Below are positions 50,098 through 60,080 of a stretch of 64,000 bases of DNA, one piece after another. Positions within the stretch are counted from its first letter, which is position 1. The number at the start of each line of letters is the position of its first letter. Origin of the DNA: Putridiphycobacter sp965230485 (lineage in GTDB: Bacteria > Bacteroidota > Bacteroidia > Flavobacteriales_D > Crocinitomicaceae). The DNA lies in the NCBI GenBank assembly GCA_965230485.1, contig CBDDLA010000001.1, positions 3,286,001-3,350,000 of the forward strand, written 5' to 3'. Both the position numbers and the translations under genes were made by a program. Under the pieces are notes generated by a model that ran no database searches, had not been told where the DNA came from, and saw only the letters and a list, made by a program, of their open reading frames with translations.

Positions 50098-51627
50098 ATG
50101 AAATCAGATTCTGAAAAAAAAGACATAGCCGTCGATCAATGCATTGAAACATTGAAAAGGTTATTGAATGATACGAACCAATTGTTTGAGTTACCAGAGG
50201 ACAAACGCGTGGAATTGATGACCATGGCTGGGAAATTGTCTCGGCCAACCAAAGAAGAGCAGAATCGGAGGAGAAAGGACGCCAAAAAAGCAGCTAAGCG
50301 AAAACAACAAGAGCGCGATAAGCATGCCAGAAAAGAAACAGGTATCCGATCGGCCAGAGAAGAGGCTGTTTTTGTGGCCCCAACATTTTTAGAATTACCT
50401 AAACAAGCCGATAAAAAGGTTTTAGAATCTGCCAGAAACTGTTATGTGTGCAGAAAAGAATATACTGAATTACACCATTTTTACGACGCCATGTGCAATG
50501 ATTGTGGTGATTTTAACTATGCCAAACGGTTTCAAACCACCGACCTTTCTGGACAGGTTGCTGTGGTGACCGGGTCGCGTTTAAAAATAGGATATCATAT
50601 AGTATTAATAATGCTGCGTGCTGGTGCGACGGTAATTGCAACCACAAGATTTCCAGTTGACTCAGCCCTGCGTTTTTCGAAAGAAGAAGATTTTACAGAT
50701 TGGGGACATAGGCTGCATATCCATGGGTTAGATTTAAGGCATATTCCAAGTGTAGAAATATTCTGCAATTATATTGAAATGACCTATAAACGGTTGGATA
50801 TACTCATCAATAACGCAGCACAAACGGTACGTCGTCCTGCTGGCTTTTATAAGCATTTAATGGCTAATGAGGAGTTACCTTTCGACCAATTGCCACCCTT
50901 TGCTCAAGAGGTGTTAAAAGCACATCAAAATTGTTTGTCAGATTTGAATGCATTGACCCATCAAACCGTTGATAAAAAAAATATGCCGGTTACGTGGCAC
51001 GGAGAAGCACCTGGAATTGGTTTAAGAGCTTCTGCTCAATTATCTCAAATTCCATATAGTTTCGATAGTTCATTACCATCTGCTGAGGTTTTTCCTGAAG
51101 GTGAGTTAGACGCCGATTTACAACAAGTAGATTTAAGAAAAACAAATAGTTGGCGATTAAAACTAGGTGAAATTGAGACTTTAGAAATGGTTGAAGTCCA
51201 ATTGGTGAATTCCATTGCACCTTTCGTGTTGTGCAACCGTTTATCGGTGCTAATGCGTCAAGAAAATACTGGTCAAAAGCATATTATTAATGTATCGGCC
51301 ATGGAAGGAAAGTTTGAAACCTTTAAGAAGAACCCGCGCCATCCGCATACCAATATGGCTAAGGCTGCTTTAAATATGTTGACCCATACTTCAGCAGGTG
51401 AATTTGCCAAAGATGGTGTATTTATTAACGCAGTAGACACGGGTTGGGTAACCGACGAAGACCCAATTGAATTGGCCAAACAAAAAGAAGAATTGCACGA
51501 TTTTCAACCACCGTTAGATATAGTGGATGGTGCGGCAAGGGTACTCGACCCACTTATTGATGGCATTAATTCTGGTAAACATTGGAGTGGTCAGTTTTTA
51601 AAGGATTACAAGCCAATTAGCTGGTAA
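50098..51627 (+). CDS. SDR-fold protein with N-terminal zinc ribbon, catalytic Tyr replaced
   Basis: 509 residues. Residues about 50-85 are a Lys/Arg-rich helix; residues 115-136 form a zinc ribbon (Cys115-x2-Cys118, Cys133-x2-Cys136). The SDR fold starts at about residue 152 (QVAVVTGSRLKIGYHIV), with LINNAAQT and NVSAMEG. The usual YxxxK site reads TNMAK: Lys is kept, Tyr is Thr. A long insert of about 90 residues lies after the NNA motif. The motif HPHTNMAKAALNML is familiar from a widespread SDR-like group (from memory). Activity may be lost or altered; a regulatory or RNA-binding role is possible. Confidence 0.88.
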   Translation: MKSDSEKKDIAVDQCIETLKRLLNDTNQLFELPEDKRVELMTMAGKLSRPTKEEQNRRRKDAKKAAKRKQQERDKHARKETGIRSAREEAVFVAPTFLELPKQADKKVLESARNCYVCRKEYTELHHFYDAMCNDCGDFNYAKRFQTTDLSGQVAVVTGSRLKIGYHIVLIMLRAGATVIATTRFPVDSALRFSKEEDFTDWGHRLHIHGLDLRHIPSVEIFCNYIEMTYKRLDILINNAAQTVRRPAGFYKHLMANEELPFDQLPPFAQEVLKAHQNCLSDLNALTHQTVDKKNMPVTWHGEAPGIGLRASAQLSQIPYSFDSSLPSAEVFPEGELDADLQQVDLRKTNSWRLKLGEIETLEMVEVQLVNSIAPFVLCNRLSVLMRQENTGQKHIINVSAMEGKFETFKKNPRHPHTNMAKAALNMLTHTSAGEFAKDGVFINAVDTGWVTDEDPIELAKQKEELHDFQPPLDIVDGAARVLDPLIDGINSGKHWSGQFLKDYKPISW

Positions 51628-51650
51628 TAATCGTTTTATTAAATATTTTT

Positions 51651-51679
51651 TTTGGATTTCTATTTTTTTCGTAGATTTA
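51651..51679 (+). promoter_or_regulatory. Bacteroidota-type promoter TTTG-N17-TAGATTTA
   Basis: TTTG at 51651-51654 and TAGATTTA at 51672-51679 fit the -33/-7 layout, 26 bp before the ATG of the first T9SS paralog. Confidence 0.45.
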
Positions 51680-51685
51680 TCTACG
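51670..51685 (+). other. perfect inverted repeat overlapping the -7 box
   Basis: CGTAGA-TTTA-TCTACG, 20 bp before the ATG of the first T9SS paralog. A 5'-end stem-loop or operator. Confidence 0.4.
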
Positions 51686-51704
51686 GTTCATAAGCCTGAA
51701 AGTT

Positions 51705-54143
51705 ATGAAATTAAAACTACTCTTTTTTTTTGTGAGCTCATTATTGAGCAGCCTTGTCTTTACCCAAAATCTGACTGTATCTGCACCACCATACAATGGT
51801 GTTGAAACTGGAGCCAGAGCACCTAACGGAACTGCAGCTCAAACCACTCTAAGAGTACATTACATTATTCCAGCGTCTGAATTAACAGGTATTCCTAGTG
51901 GTACTGTGATTACTGGGTTGGGTGTAATCATAGATCAACCAGCAGTAGGATCACCCACAGGAAACTTAAACTTTTATCTGGAAAATACGAATGATGTCAC
52001 CAATAATAAATCAGTAGACTGGAGCATTGCTACCACACCAATGGCATCAGTTTACAATGGCCCTTTCCCTATACCGACGACTGCAGGGCCAGCAGATTTT
52101 ACAATTACTAATTCTTTTACTTATTCAGGAGGAGGCTTGTATGTCGCCTTTGAGTATATAGGCACTTCTTTTGCAACTACGGGTGCCACTTATTTCGCAA
52201 ATAGTTCTTTAGTCAATAATTGCAGATCCATGGCAACAGGAACATCAACGCCTGGTGACAGCTTAAATGTCGTATCTACCTGGCGTCCAACCATAAGGTT
52301 TTCGTTTGCCAATCCATTTACAAATAATATGGCCGTTACTGGTATTCGATCCAATTTTGGAACCGTCAACCCTTTTATGGTGAATAGTACTGAGGTAGAG
52401 GTAGAAGTGACGAATTTAGGCTCTCAAGCCGCTACTAATATTCCAGTTGACTTATCTATTCCGAGTATTAGTAGTTTTTCAAGTAGCCAAACCATTACCT
52501 CTCTGGCCTCAGGTGCTTCACAAACACTTACATTTACAGGGGTCCCAATTGGGAATAGTGGTGATCAAATTGTTAGGGCTACTGTTCCAACCGATCAGCA
52601 AACCATCAACGATACATTAGAATACACACAGGTGATCAGCTGCGATTCAGTTGGTTTGGTCAATTCAGATTCACCTACTTCGTTAGTGGGTTTTGGTTTT
52701 AGTGAGGGCATTCTGGCAGTGAGGTATGATATCAGCAATCTTGTGCCGGTTAACATTAAAACAATTGATTTTATGGTGGGTGATAATCAAGGATCGATTG
52801 GAAATGCCATTAAAGGCATTTTGTTAAACAGTGCTGGTGTGATGATAGATTCTACTTTACCTTATACCATTACCTCATCAGATCTTGGACAGCGGCTTAG
52901 TCTCTCCCTTTTAGATGGAAATACAGACTATGCCAATCAAACTGTTTTTGCAGGAATAAGGCAGCCGGCCACCACAACTACAGTTCCTTACTATCCGTTT
53001 ACAATGCAGTATCAATACAATCCGCCTATTAATAAAAATGCTGAGTTTTCAATAAATGGTGGGGGTGCTCCAACTTATCAGAACGGCTTATATCCTTTAA
53101 TGATTCTAATTACGGTTGAGCCCCGTCCTTTTACGGTGTTTTCAAACCCATCTACTACAATATGTACTGGTAATCCAGTTGATATAGGACTGTTTCCATT
53201 GGTTTACGACAGCTATTCTATTTTTGAGAACAACGTATTGGTTCAGAATAATACAATAGGTAGCTTTACATTGAATCCCAATGCAACTACCATCTATGAT
53301 GTAATGGTAGAAAAGAATACATGTGTGGGACCAACAGGAACCATCACTGTACAAGTTGTATCAGAATATACCGATACCTTGAATGAAACGTTTTGCACGG
53401 GTGATCCTTTTAATTTTAATGGCACGCTCTTGTCGGCATCTGGCCAGTATGCAGATACCCTAACCGCAAGTGGTGGATGTGATAGTATTATTGTTCTTAA
53501 TTTAACTGAACTATCTCCAAGTAATTTCTTTATTACAGAAGATATTTGCTCTGGTGAAACCTATACTTTTGGGGGACAGACCTTAACAACCTCTGGGATA
53601 TATACTGATATTCTTACAAATGCTGCGGGTTGCGACAGTACCGTCACACTAGATTTAACTGTAGGGATTGATTTATCAATTACTAGCTCAGGCGGCATAT
53701 TAACCGTTGGCGCTTCGGAACCTAATACAACCTATCAATGGATTAATTGTGATAACAATACGCCAATTCCTGGAGAAACGGCTCAAAGTTTTGATGCCTT
53801 GAGTTTAGGGATAACAGGAAATTATGCAGTTCTGGTCACACGAGGTAATTGCAGTGAACAATCACCCTGTATGATGATTGATTTTACGGGAATAGAAAGC
53901 TTTATTGATGCTGATATTTCTATCTACCCTAACCCTGTAGTTGATATGTTGTGGGTAGATGTTAACTACGAAAGTGACATTTCCTATATGATTTATGATT
54001 TAGGAGGCAAACACGTTCAACACGGATCATTGAATAAAACAACGCCTCATCAAATTAATGTTAATCATTTAGAATCTGGTACTTATATTATAGCGTTCAA
54101 ATCAGATAATATAAGTGTCAAAAAAATGTTTATAAAACAGTAA
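51705..54143 (+). CDS. T9SS cargo protein, tandem paralog 1
   Basis: 812 residues with signal peptide MKLKLLFFFVSSLLSSLVFTQ. Residues about 20-200 form a beta-sandwich (LRVHYIIPASELTGIPSGTVITGLGVII ... GGGLYVAFEYIG), followed by a CARDB-like stretch, a second sandwich with YTITSSDLGQRLSLSLLDG, and a Cys module repeated twice: FCTGDPFNFNGTLLSASGQY..., then ICSGETYTFGGQTLTTSGIY.... The end is a type A sorting domain (SIYPNPVVDMLWVD ... LESGTYIIAFKSDNISVKKMFIKQ). It is exported by T9SS and probably a surface or matrix protein. Paralogs follow at 54317 and 56902. Confidence 0.92.
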   Translation: MKLKLLFFFVSSLLSSLVFTQNLTVSAPPYNGVETGARAPNGTAAQTTLRVHYIIPASELTGIPSGTVITGLGVIIDQPAVGSPTGNLNFYLENTNDVTNNKSVDWSIATTPMASVYNGPFPIPTTAGPADFTITNSFTYSGGGLYVAFEYIGTSFATTGATYFANSSLVNNCRSMATGTSTPGDSLNVVSTWRPTIRFSFANPFTNNMAVTGIRSNFGTVNPFMVNSTEVEVEVTNLGSQAATNIPVDLSIPSISSFSSSQTITSLASGASQTLTFTGVPIGNSGDQIVRATVPTDQQTINDTLEYTQVISCDSVGLVNSDSPTSLVGFGFSEGILAVRYDISNLVPVNIKTIDFMVGDNQGSIGNAIKGILLNSAGVMIDSTLPYTITSSDLGQRLSLSLLDGNTDYANQTVFAGIRQPATTTTVPYYPFTMQYQYNPPINKNAEFSINGGGAPTYQNGLYPLMILITVEPRPFTVFSNPSTTICTGNPVDIGLFPLVYDSYSIFENNVLVQNNTIGSFTLNPNATTIYDVMVEKNTCVGPTGTITVQVVSEYTDTLNETFCTGDPFNFNGTLLSASGQYADTLTASGGCDSIIVLNLTELSPSNFFITEDICSGETYTFGGQTLTTSGIYTDILTNAAGCDSTVTLDLTVGIDLSITSSGGILTVGASEPNTTYQWINCDNNTPIPGETAQSFDALSLGITGNYAVLVTRGNCSEQSPCMMIDFTGIESFIDADISIYPNPVVDMLWVDVNYESDISYMIYDLGGKHVQHGSLNKTTPHQINVNHLESGTYIIAFKSDNISVKKMFIKQ

Positions 54144-54316
54144 CCGTAATCAATGAATTTTTTTCGGCCTTAGGTTTTATGATAGGTTAGTGGTTTTGTG
54201 TTTCGGGTTAGGCATTTTTATGACTTAATTATCAGATAGAAAGCTGTGCTTTCATTGATGTGTCGTACTTATCGTTTTTTTTTGTAAATTTAGCAAGTAC
54301 CCTAATCTTAAGAATC

Positions 54317-56752
54317 ATGAAAGCACAAGTACTTTTTTTACTGACTTTAATTTCATCTACATTTGGCTTATTCGGTCAAAATTTAACAGTAACAGCACCA
54401 ATTAATAATAATTTTAGAAGTAGTGCCATTGCTCCAAATGGTGTTAATACACATTCTACTTTGCGAACCCATTTTATCATTCCAGCATCAGAATTACAGG
54501 GTATCCCAATAAATACTGTAATTACAGAAATTGGTGTTAATATCCAGGAAGGTGTTTCTGCACCTGCTTCTGGGAATTTACAGTTTTATTTAGAAAATAC
54601 AACTGATGTCGTCAATAATAAATCCGCTAACTGGAATAATGCAGTTTCTTCAATGACTTCAGTTTATAATGGTCCTTTTGCACCGCCAACAACTGTAGGT
54701 CCTGCTGATTTTGTGATTTCGACGCCTTTCACGTACACTGGTGGCAGTATTTATGTCGCTTATGATTATGCAGGAACCACTTACGGAAATTTACCAGCCT
54801 TTTATTGGGTCAATACAGATATTCCAAATAGTGCTAGAACGGCTTCAACAACAACATCTACGCCGCTTGATAGTGTCAATACACTAAGCGCAAGCAGACC
54901 CGAAATAAGATTTACATTCGTAAACCCTTTTACCAATAATTTATCTGTTACAGAAATAAGACCGGAATATGGTGTTGGAAATTCTTTTTTAATTGATGAC
55001 AATGATGTTTATGTTGAGGTTTTAAATTTAGGAACCCAAACCCAAACCAATGTTCCAATTAATTTAAATTTAATAGGTTCCAATTCATATTCAACAAGTC
55101 AAACGATCACTTCTTTAGCACCTAATGCATCACAAATGCTTACTTTTAATAATGTTCCATTTGGCGCTGTTCCAAATCAGATTATTCGTGTCACAGTGCC
55201 TTCAGATCAACAGACGTTTAATGATACACTTGAGTATTCACAGCAGATTAGCTGTGACTCCTTGGGATACACTGATTTAAGTCCGGCAACTGCTTCAGTT
55301 GGTTATAATACAGGTGAAGGGTTTCTTGGAGTCGAATATAATATAAGTAATTTGGTACCAGTCAATATTAAATCAATTGATATTCGTGTGGGAAATAATG
55401 CTGCCAGTCCGGGCAATACCATTAAAGGATTACTATTGAATAGTGCAGGCACACCAGTTGATTCAACTTTGCCATATACAATTACTGCAGGTGATCTAGG
55501 GCAACCACTTAGTTTACCTTTACTAAATGGAAATGTGAACTATGCCAATCAAACTGTATTTGCGGGAATTAGACAAACGGCCAATCCTGGGGCGGGCTAT
55601 TTCCCGCTAGGGACTCAAATTCAGTTTAATCCTCCTACAAATATCAATGTATCATCTGGCGTTAATGGCGGTTTAATAACTTATCAAAACACACTGCCTC
55701 CATTTATGGTTTTAATTACAGTTGAACCTCGACCCTTTATTGTATTTGCAGATATTTCAACAGAAGTATGTGCCGGAACCCCTGTTACTATTGGAATGTT
55801 TCCTTTAGCTTATGACAACTATTCAATTTTCGAGAATAATGTGCTCTTGCAAAATAATAGTACTGGTAGTTTTACAGTCAGTCCGACTACGACAACTACT
55901 TATGATATAGTAGTAGAAAAGAGTTCCTGTACAGGTCAAACAGGAAACTATACCGTTCAAGTGGTAACCGAATACACCAAAACCGAAAATGAGACCTTTT
56001 GTACAGGTAGCCCCTATGATTTTAATGGGACACTTTTAACTGCATCAGGTCAGTATATTGATACCTTAACATCTAATGGAGGATGTGATAGTATTATCAC
56101 GCTTAATTTAGTTGAATTGCCTACCAGTAGCTCGTCATTTTCGGAAAATATTTGCGCTGGAGAAACATTTAATTTCGCAGGACAAGATTATAGTACAACA
56201 GGTGCATATACCGATACTGTGCCTAATAGCGTAGGCTGCGATAGCGTCATTACCCTTAATTTGGTGGTTGATGATATTGATTTATCCATTTCTAGTTCAG
56301 GAGGAGTATTAACCGTTGGCGCCTCAGGACCGAATACAACTTATCAGTGGATTAATTGTGACAATAACCTGGCAATTCCTGGTGCAACGGCTCAAAGTTT
56401 TGACGCATTGAGTTTGGGAATAACTGGGAATTATGCGGTTCAGGTTACACAAGGCGATTGCAGTGAACAATCACCTTGTATGACCATTGATTTTACAGGA
56501 GTAGAAGACTTTATTGACTCCGATATTGTCATATACCCTAATCCGGTAGTTGACATCATGCAGGTAGACATCAACAACGATAGTAATATAACTTATGTGA
56601 TTTATGATTTAAGGGGCCGACATATTCAAAACGGATTTTTGAACAAAAAAGCAAGCCATCAAATTAACGTTAATAATTTAGAGTCTGGCACTTACGTTAT
56701 AGAATTTAAAGCGGGTTCTGATTTTGGTAAGAAACTGTTTATCAAACAGTAA
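54317..56752 (+). CDS. T9SS cargo protein, tandem paralog 2
   Basis: 811 residues from ATG 54317 (MKAQVLFLLTLISSTFGLFGQ); a longer frame from 54260 is rejected because it would bury the signal peptide. Domain order matches paralog 1, including two Cys modules (FCTGSPYDFNGTLLTASGQY..., ICAGETFNFAGQDYSTTGAY...) and the type A sorting tail ending KKLFIKQ. The segment GITGNYAVQVTQGDCSEQSP is nearly identical to paralog 1, pointing to recent duplication or gene conversion of the C-terminal part. Confidence 0.92.
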   Translation: MKAQVLFLLTLISSTFGLFGQNLTVTAPINNNFRSSAIAPNGVNTHSTLRTHFIIPASELQGIPINTVITEIGVNIQEGVSAPASGNLQFYLENTTDVVNNKSANWNNAVSSMTSVYNGPFAPPTTVGPADFVISTPFTYTGGSIYVAYDYAGTTYGNLPAFYWVNTDIPNSARTASTTTSTPLDSVNTLSASRPEIRFTFVNPFTNNLSVTEIRPEYGVGNSFLIDDNDVYVEVLNLGTQTQTNVPINLNLIGSNSYSTSQTITSLAPNASQMLTFNNVPFGAVPNQIIRVTVPSDQQTFNDTLEYSQQISCDSLGYTDLSPATASVGYNTGEGFLGVEYNISNLVPVNIKSIDIRVGNNAASPGNTIKGLLLNSAGTPVDSTLPYTITAGDLGQPLSLPLLNGNVNYANQTVFAGIRQTANPGAGYFPLGTQIQFNPPTNINVSSGVNGGLITYQNTLPPFMVLITVEPRPFIVFADISTEVCAGTPVTIGMFPLAYDNYSIFENNVLLQNNSTGSFTVSPTTTTTYDIVVEKSSCTGQTGNYTVQVVTEYTKTENETFCTGSPYDFNGTLLTASGQYIDTLTSNGGCDSIITLNLVELPTSSSSFSENICAGETFNFAGQDYSTTGAYTDTVPNSVGCDSVITLNLVVDDIDLSISSSGGVLTVGASGPNTTYQWINCDNNLAIPGATAQSFDALSLGITGNYAVQVTQGDCSEQSPCMTIDFTGVEDFIDSDIVIYPNPVVDIMQVDINNDSNITYVIYDLRGRHIQNGFLNKKASHQINVNNLESGTYVIEFKAGSDFGKKLFIKQ

Positions 56753-56901
56753 GCTAATTCTTCTTATCACATATAACTTATTTCTTGCATAAAATATGGC
56801 CAATATTGGAATCCTTTTTTGATTTTTTTGAATATTTCTATTTGATAAATTTTATTATTTGACAGTTTTATAATACTTTTACGGAAACTAAAAAATATAT
56901 T

Positions 56902-59232
56902 ATGAAAAGAAAACTACTTTCATTATCCTTAGCAGTCCTAACTGCAGTGGGATTAAATGCGCAAGTAAATCTTTCAGAAGGGTCTCCTGCACAGAATGGT
57001 GCAACTACTCAGCTGAGAGCTCCTAACGGGTTAAATACACACACCAGGCTAAGAGCACACTTAATTATACCAGCTGCTGAAGTAGTTGGATTAGTTAATG
57101 GAGATAATATTACCTCTGTTGGTTTTACATTACTTCAAGGTGTTACTGGAACAGCGTCTGGTACTATTCAGTTCTATTTAGAAAATACTGGTGATGCTAC
57201 TAATACAAAGTCTGCGAATTGGGCGACAGCGACTGGTAGTATGACGAGTGTTTATAACGGACCAATGACTTTACCAGAAACTCCAGGAGAAGCTACTATT
57301 GATTTACCAATACCAGCTGCAACTCCTTTCGTTTATACTGGTGGTGGTTTATATGTGGCTTACGATTACACAGGAACAACTTTTGCGGATGGTCCTTGTA
57401 CGTTTTGGTCAAACAACTCACTTACAGCAGGTACATTGATGGACGAGTCAGCAACAGCTACTCCTCCTGCAACGTTAACTCAAACGTCTTCTTGGAGACC
57501 AGAGATTAGATTAGGTCTTCCTGCACTTAATCCAAACGCTAACGATTTATCGGCAAGTGGTGTAACAGTTCCTTTAGGAAGCGTGAATAGATCATTCTCT
57601 GCTACTACAGATGCAGTTGGTTATTTTGGTAACCATTCAAATACTACCTTAACCAATGTTACTGTGTCTATTACAACAAGTGGTGCGAATGCTTCTACTA
57701 CAAATGCAACTATTCCTTCAATTGCACCAGGTGCTTATGCAACGGTTAATTTTACTGGAATTCCTATTACTGCTGATGGTGTAAGTACTTATACAGCTAC
57801 TACTGCAACTGATGATGATGTTTCGAATAATACATCTCCAGGAGTGGCTCAGTTTGTAGATTGTGAAAGAGAAAGTGCAGCGCCATTTCTGGCTAATACG
57901 AGTGGTTTAGGTTATAATGCACAAACTTCTGGTATTTTTGCAATTAAATTAGATGTTCCAACTTCACCAGCAGATGTTTTAATTAAAAAGGTAATGCTAA
58001 CCATTAATGCTGATGCCGCTTCTATTGGTGGACAAATTAAAGGTGTATTATTAAATACAGCTGGAACTATTATTGATTCATCTGATCTTCATACAATCGT
58101 AGCAGCAGATACAATTAGTACAAATACATTAGAATTAGAGTTCTTAAACGGTACAGTTGATTATGGTGGACAAACTGTTTACTTTGGATTTAGACAAGGG
58201 GCGCTGCAAACAGGTTATTTCCCGCTTCCTACTGTAGGTTCTCCTTCTTTTAAATACGACACTTACTTTGGTTTTAATGCCAACGGAGGTGGTATTCAAG
58301 AAGTAGTTGGATTTGGAGATTTCTTAATGGATGCTGGTTTATCTTTCGGAGACGTTAGCATTACGTCTAATGCATTCGGAGGTAATATCTGTGCTGGTAA
58401 TACATTGACCTTAACAGCTAACCCAGCAGGACTTGATGTTTATGATTTTAATGTGGGTGGTGCTAGTGTACAAGCTAATGCGTTGAATACATACAGTTAT
58501 AACCCTACTTCAGCAACTACATTTTTTGTTGAAGCATCATTAAACGGATGTACTGCGACTTCTCCTAGTGAGACTGTAACTCCGATTACACAATTCAACA
58601 GTTCTTTCAATGATGATATCTGCGACGGAGATACTTATACCTTTGGTACACAAACTTTAACTACATCTGGTGCTTATACAGAGACGTTTACGTCTGCTGG
58701 AGGTTGTGATAGTGTAGTTACATTAAACTTAATCGTAATTGATATTGATCCAGCTGTAACTGTATCAGGAGCTACGCTTACTGCAACATATACTGGTCCT
58801 GGAGCAACTTACCAATGGTTCGATTGTGACAATGCAAATGCACCAATCGCAGGAGCAAATAGTCAATCTTTTACACCATCTGCACAAACAAATGGTGTGG
58901 TTGGAAACTATGGCGTAACTATTAATCAGTCAGCATGTCAAGATCAGTCAACTTGTACTACAATTGATTTTACTGGTTTAACAGAATCTTCTGACACTAG
59001 ATTAAGCGTTTTCCCAAGTCCAGCTCTTGATATATTAAATGTTTCTTCTGATTTAAATGATATCAGATCATATACTGTATATGATTTAGAAGGAAGAATC
59101 GTGTTAAGAAACACTGTTGTTAATGGAGAAAACTTAAATCAAATTGACATTAACAACCTAAGTTCTGGAACGTATTTATTAGAGCTTATCTCTGATGATG
59201 CAAGTGCAAGAAAAATGTTTGTTAAACAATAA
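56902..59232 (+). CDS. T9SS cargo protein, tandem paralog 3
   Basis: 776 residues with signal peptide MKRKLLSLSLAVLTAVGLNAQ. Same domain order but only one Cys module (DDICDGDTYTFGTQTLTTSGAY...) and a more divergent sequence; the sorting tail ends ARKMFVKQ. Codons in this gene (many GCT, ACT, GGT, TCT) look more biased than in the two upstream paralogs, suggesting stronger expression. It is followed by a strong terminator. Function unknown; likely an abundant surface protein. Confidence 0.92.
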   Translation: MKRKLLSLSLAVLTAVGLNAQVNLSEGSPAQNGATTQLRAPNGLNTHTRLRAHLIIPAAEVVGLVNGDNITSVGFTLLQGVTGTASGTIQFYLENTGDATNTKSANWATATGSMTSVYNGPMTLPETPGEATIDLPIPAATPFVYTGGGLYVAYDYTGTTFADGPCTFWSNNSLTAGTLMDESATATPPATLTQTSSWRPEIRLGLPALNPNANDLSASGVTVPLGSVNRSFSATTDAVGYFGNHSNTTLTNVTVSITTSGANASTTNATIPSIAPGAYATVNFTGIPITADGVSTYTATTATDDDVSNNTSPGVAQFVDCERESAAPFLANTSGLGYNAQTSGIFAIKLDVPTSPADVLIKKVMLTINADAASIGGQIKGVLLNTAGTIIDSSDLHTIVAADTISTNTLELEFLNGTVDYGGQTVYFGFRQGALQTGYFPLPTVGSPSFKYDTYFGFNANGGGIQEVVGFGDFLMDAGLSFGDVSITSNAFGGNICAGNTLTLTANPAGLDVYDFNVGGASVQANALNTYSYNPTSATTFFVEASLNGCTATSPSETVTPITQFNSSFNDDICDGDTYTFGTQTLTTSGAYTETFTSAGGCDSVVTLNLIVIDIDPAVTVSGATLTATYTGPGATYQWFDCDNANAPIAGANSQSFTPSAQTNGVVGNYGVTINQSACQDQSTCTTIDFTGLTESSDTRLSVFPSPALDILNVSSDLNDIRSYTVYDLEGRIVLRNTVVNGENLNQIDINNLSSGTYLLELISDDASARKMFVKQ

Positions 59233-59252
59233 GCATTAACTAATATATTTTG

Positions 59253-59283
59253 AAAGCCCCGGCAGTAATGTCGGGGCTTTTTT
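59253..59283 (+). terminator. rho-independent terminator after T9SS paralog 3
   Basis: AAAGCCCCG / CGGGGCTTT perfect 9-bp stem with a 10-nt loop, then TTT. Ends the paralog array transcript. Confidence 0.92.
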
Positions 59284-59299
59284 GTTTATCTTAGAGGTG

Positions 59300-60034
59300 A
59301 TGATCAAATCAGTTTTAATCTTCTTACTACTTGGAGTAATGATAATGTCTTGTGAACAAAAAAAAAGTTATTCCAACCATTCAAACTCATTGAATACCAA
59401 AACAACTAGTGTAGATTCTTCAGAGCTATATATGGATAGTCTATTGGCTGAAAATGCATTTGAAAAACCTGATGAAAAAGAGAAGTCGTTTGTGTTTTTC
59501 GAAGACTATGCCACCATTGAAACGAAAGTAGATTTATATGAAATTTTTGATCAGACATACTTGAAAGACGATATTGCTTTCTATGCTGAAGGAACTGAAA
59601 AATATGAAGTAACGGTTTTAACTAACCCTTATAACAATCACAAAGTAAAATTTGGTTGGAGCAATGATATTGATTCGCTTTTATTTATTGAAGCAAGCTA
59701 TTTTCAATACAATGACAATTACGACATACAATCCACCCAGTCGCTTCAAAGTCAATGTGGAATTGAACTTGGAATGTCATTAAAAGATTTGGAGAAGTGG
59801 CATAAAAAAGAAATTAGGTTCGCTGGTTTTGGCTGGGATTATGCTGGAAATGTTTTTACTGACAGTAGTTCAAAGTTCTTAGACTGTCGCTCAATAGTAA
59901 CTCTAGGTTTAGATTTAAGAAACCAAGAAGAAGAATATATGCATCTAATGGGTGATTTTGAACTGGTATCATCAGATAGCACGGTTTCTTCAGCTCCAAT
60001 AATTATTGAGGTATTCACCTTATACCTTAGATGA
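59300..60034 (+). CDS. lipoprotein, unknown function
   Basis: 244 residues from ATG 59300, chosen over an upstream TTG because the lipoprotein signal begins here (MIKSVLIFLLLGVMIMSC) and AGAGGTG precedes it. The mature part starts Ser/Asn-rich, then a globular region with YEVTVLTNPYNNHKVKFGWS and IELGMSLKDLEKWHKKEIRFAGFGWDYAG, typical of a Bacteroidota exported protein family that I cannot name. Ends 46 bp before the MutS2-like gene. Confidence 0.7.
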   Translation: MIKSVLIFLLLGVMIMSCEQKKSYSNHSNSLNTKTTSVDSSELYMDSLLAENAFEKPDEKEKSFVFFEDYATIETKVDLYEIFDQTYLKDDIAFYAEGTEKYEVTVLTNPYNNHKVKFGWSNDIDSLLFIEASYFQYNDNYDIQSTQSLQSQCGIELGMSLKDLEKWHKKEIRFAGFGWDYAGNVFTDSSSKFLDCRSIVTLGLDLRNQEEEYMHLMGDFELVSSDSTVSSAPIIIEVFTLYLR

Positions 60035-60051
60035 GTAAAGTCAATTTATTG

Positions 60052-60059
60052 TACTTTTG
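60052..60059 (+). promoter_or_regulatory. -7 box TACTTTTG of the MutS2-like gene
   Basis: Exact TAnnTTTG match, 21 bp before the chosen ATG at 60081; no clear -33 TTG. It argues for ATG 60081 over the TTG at 60057, which overlaps the box. Confidence 0.4.
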
Positions 60060-60080
60060 CTGATTCAGAAGGAAAGTAAT

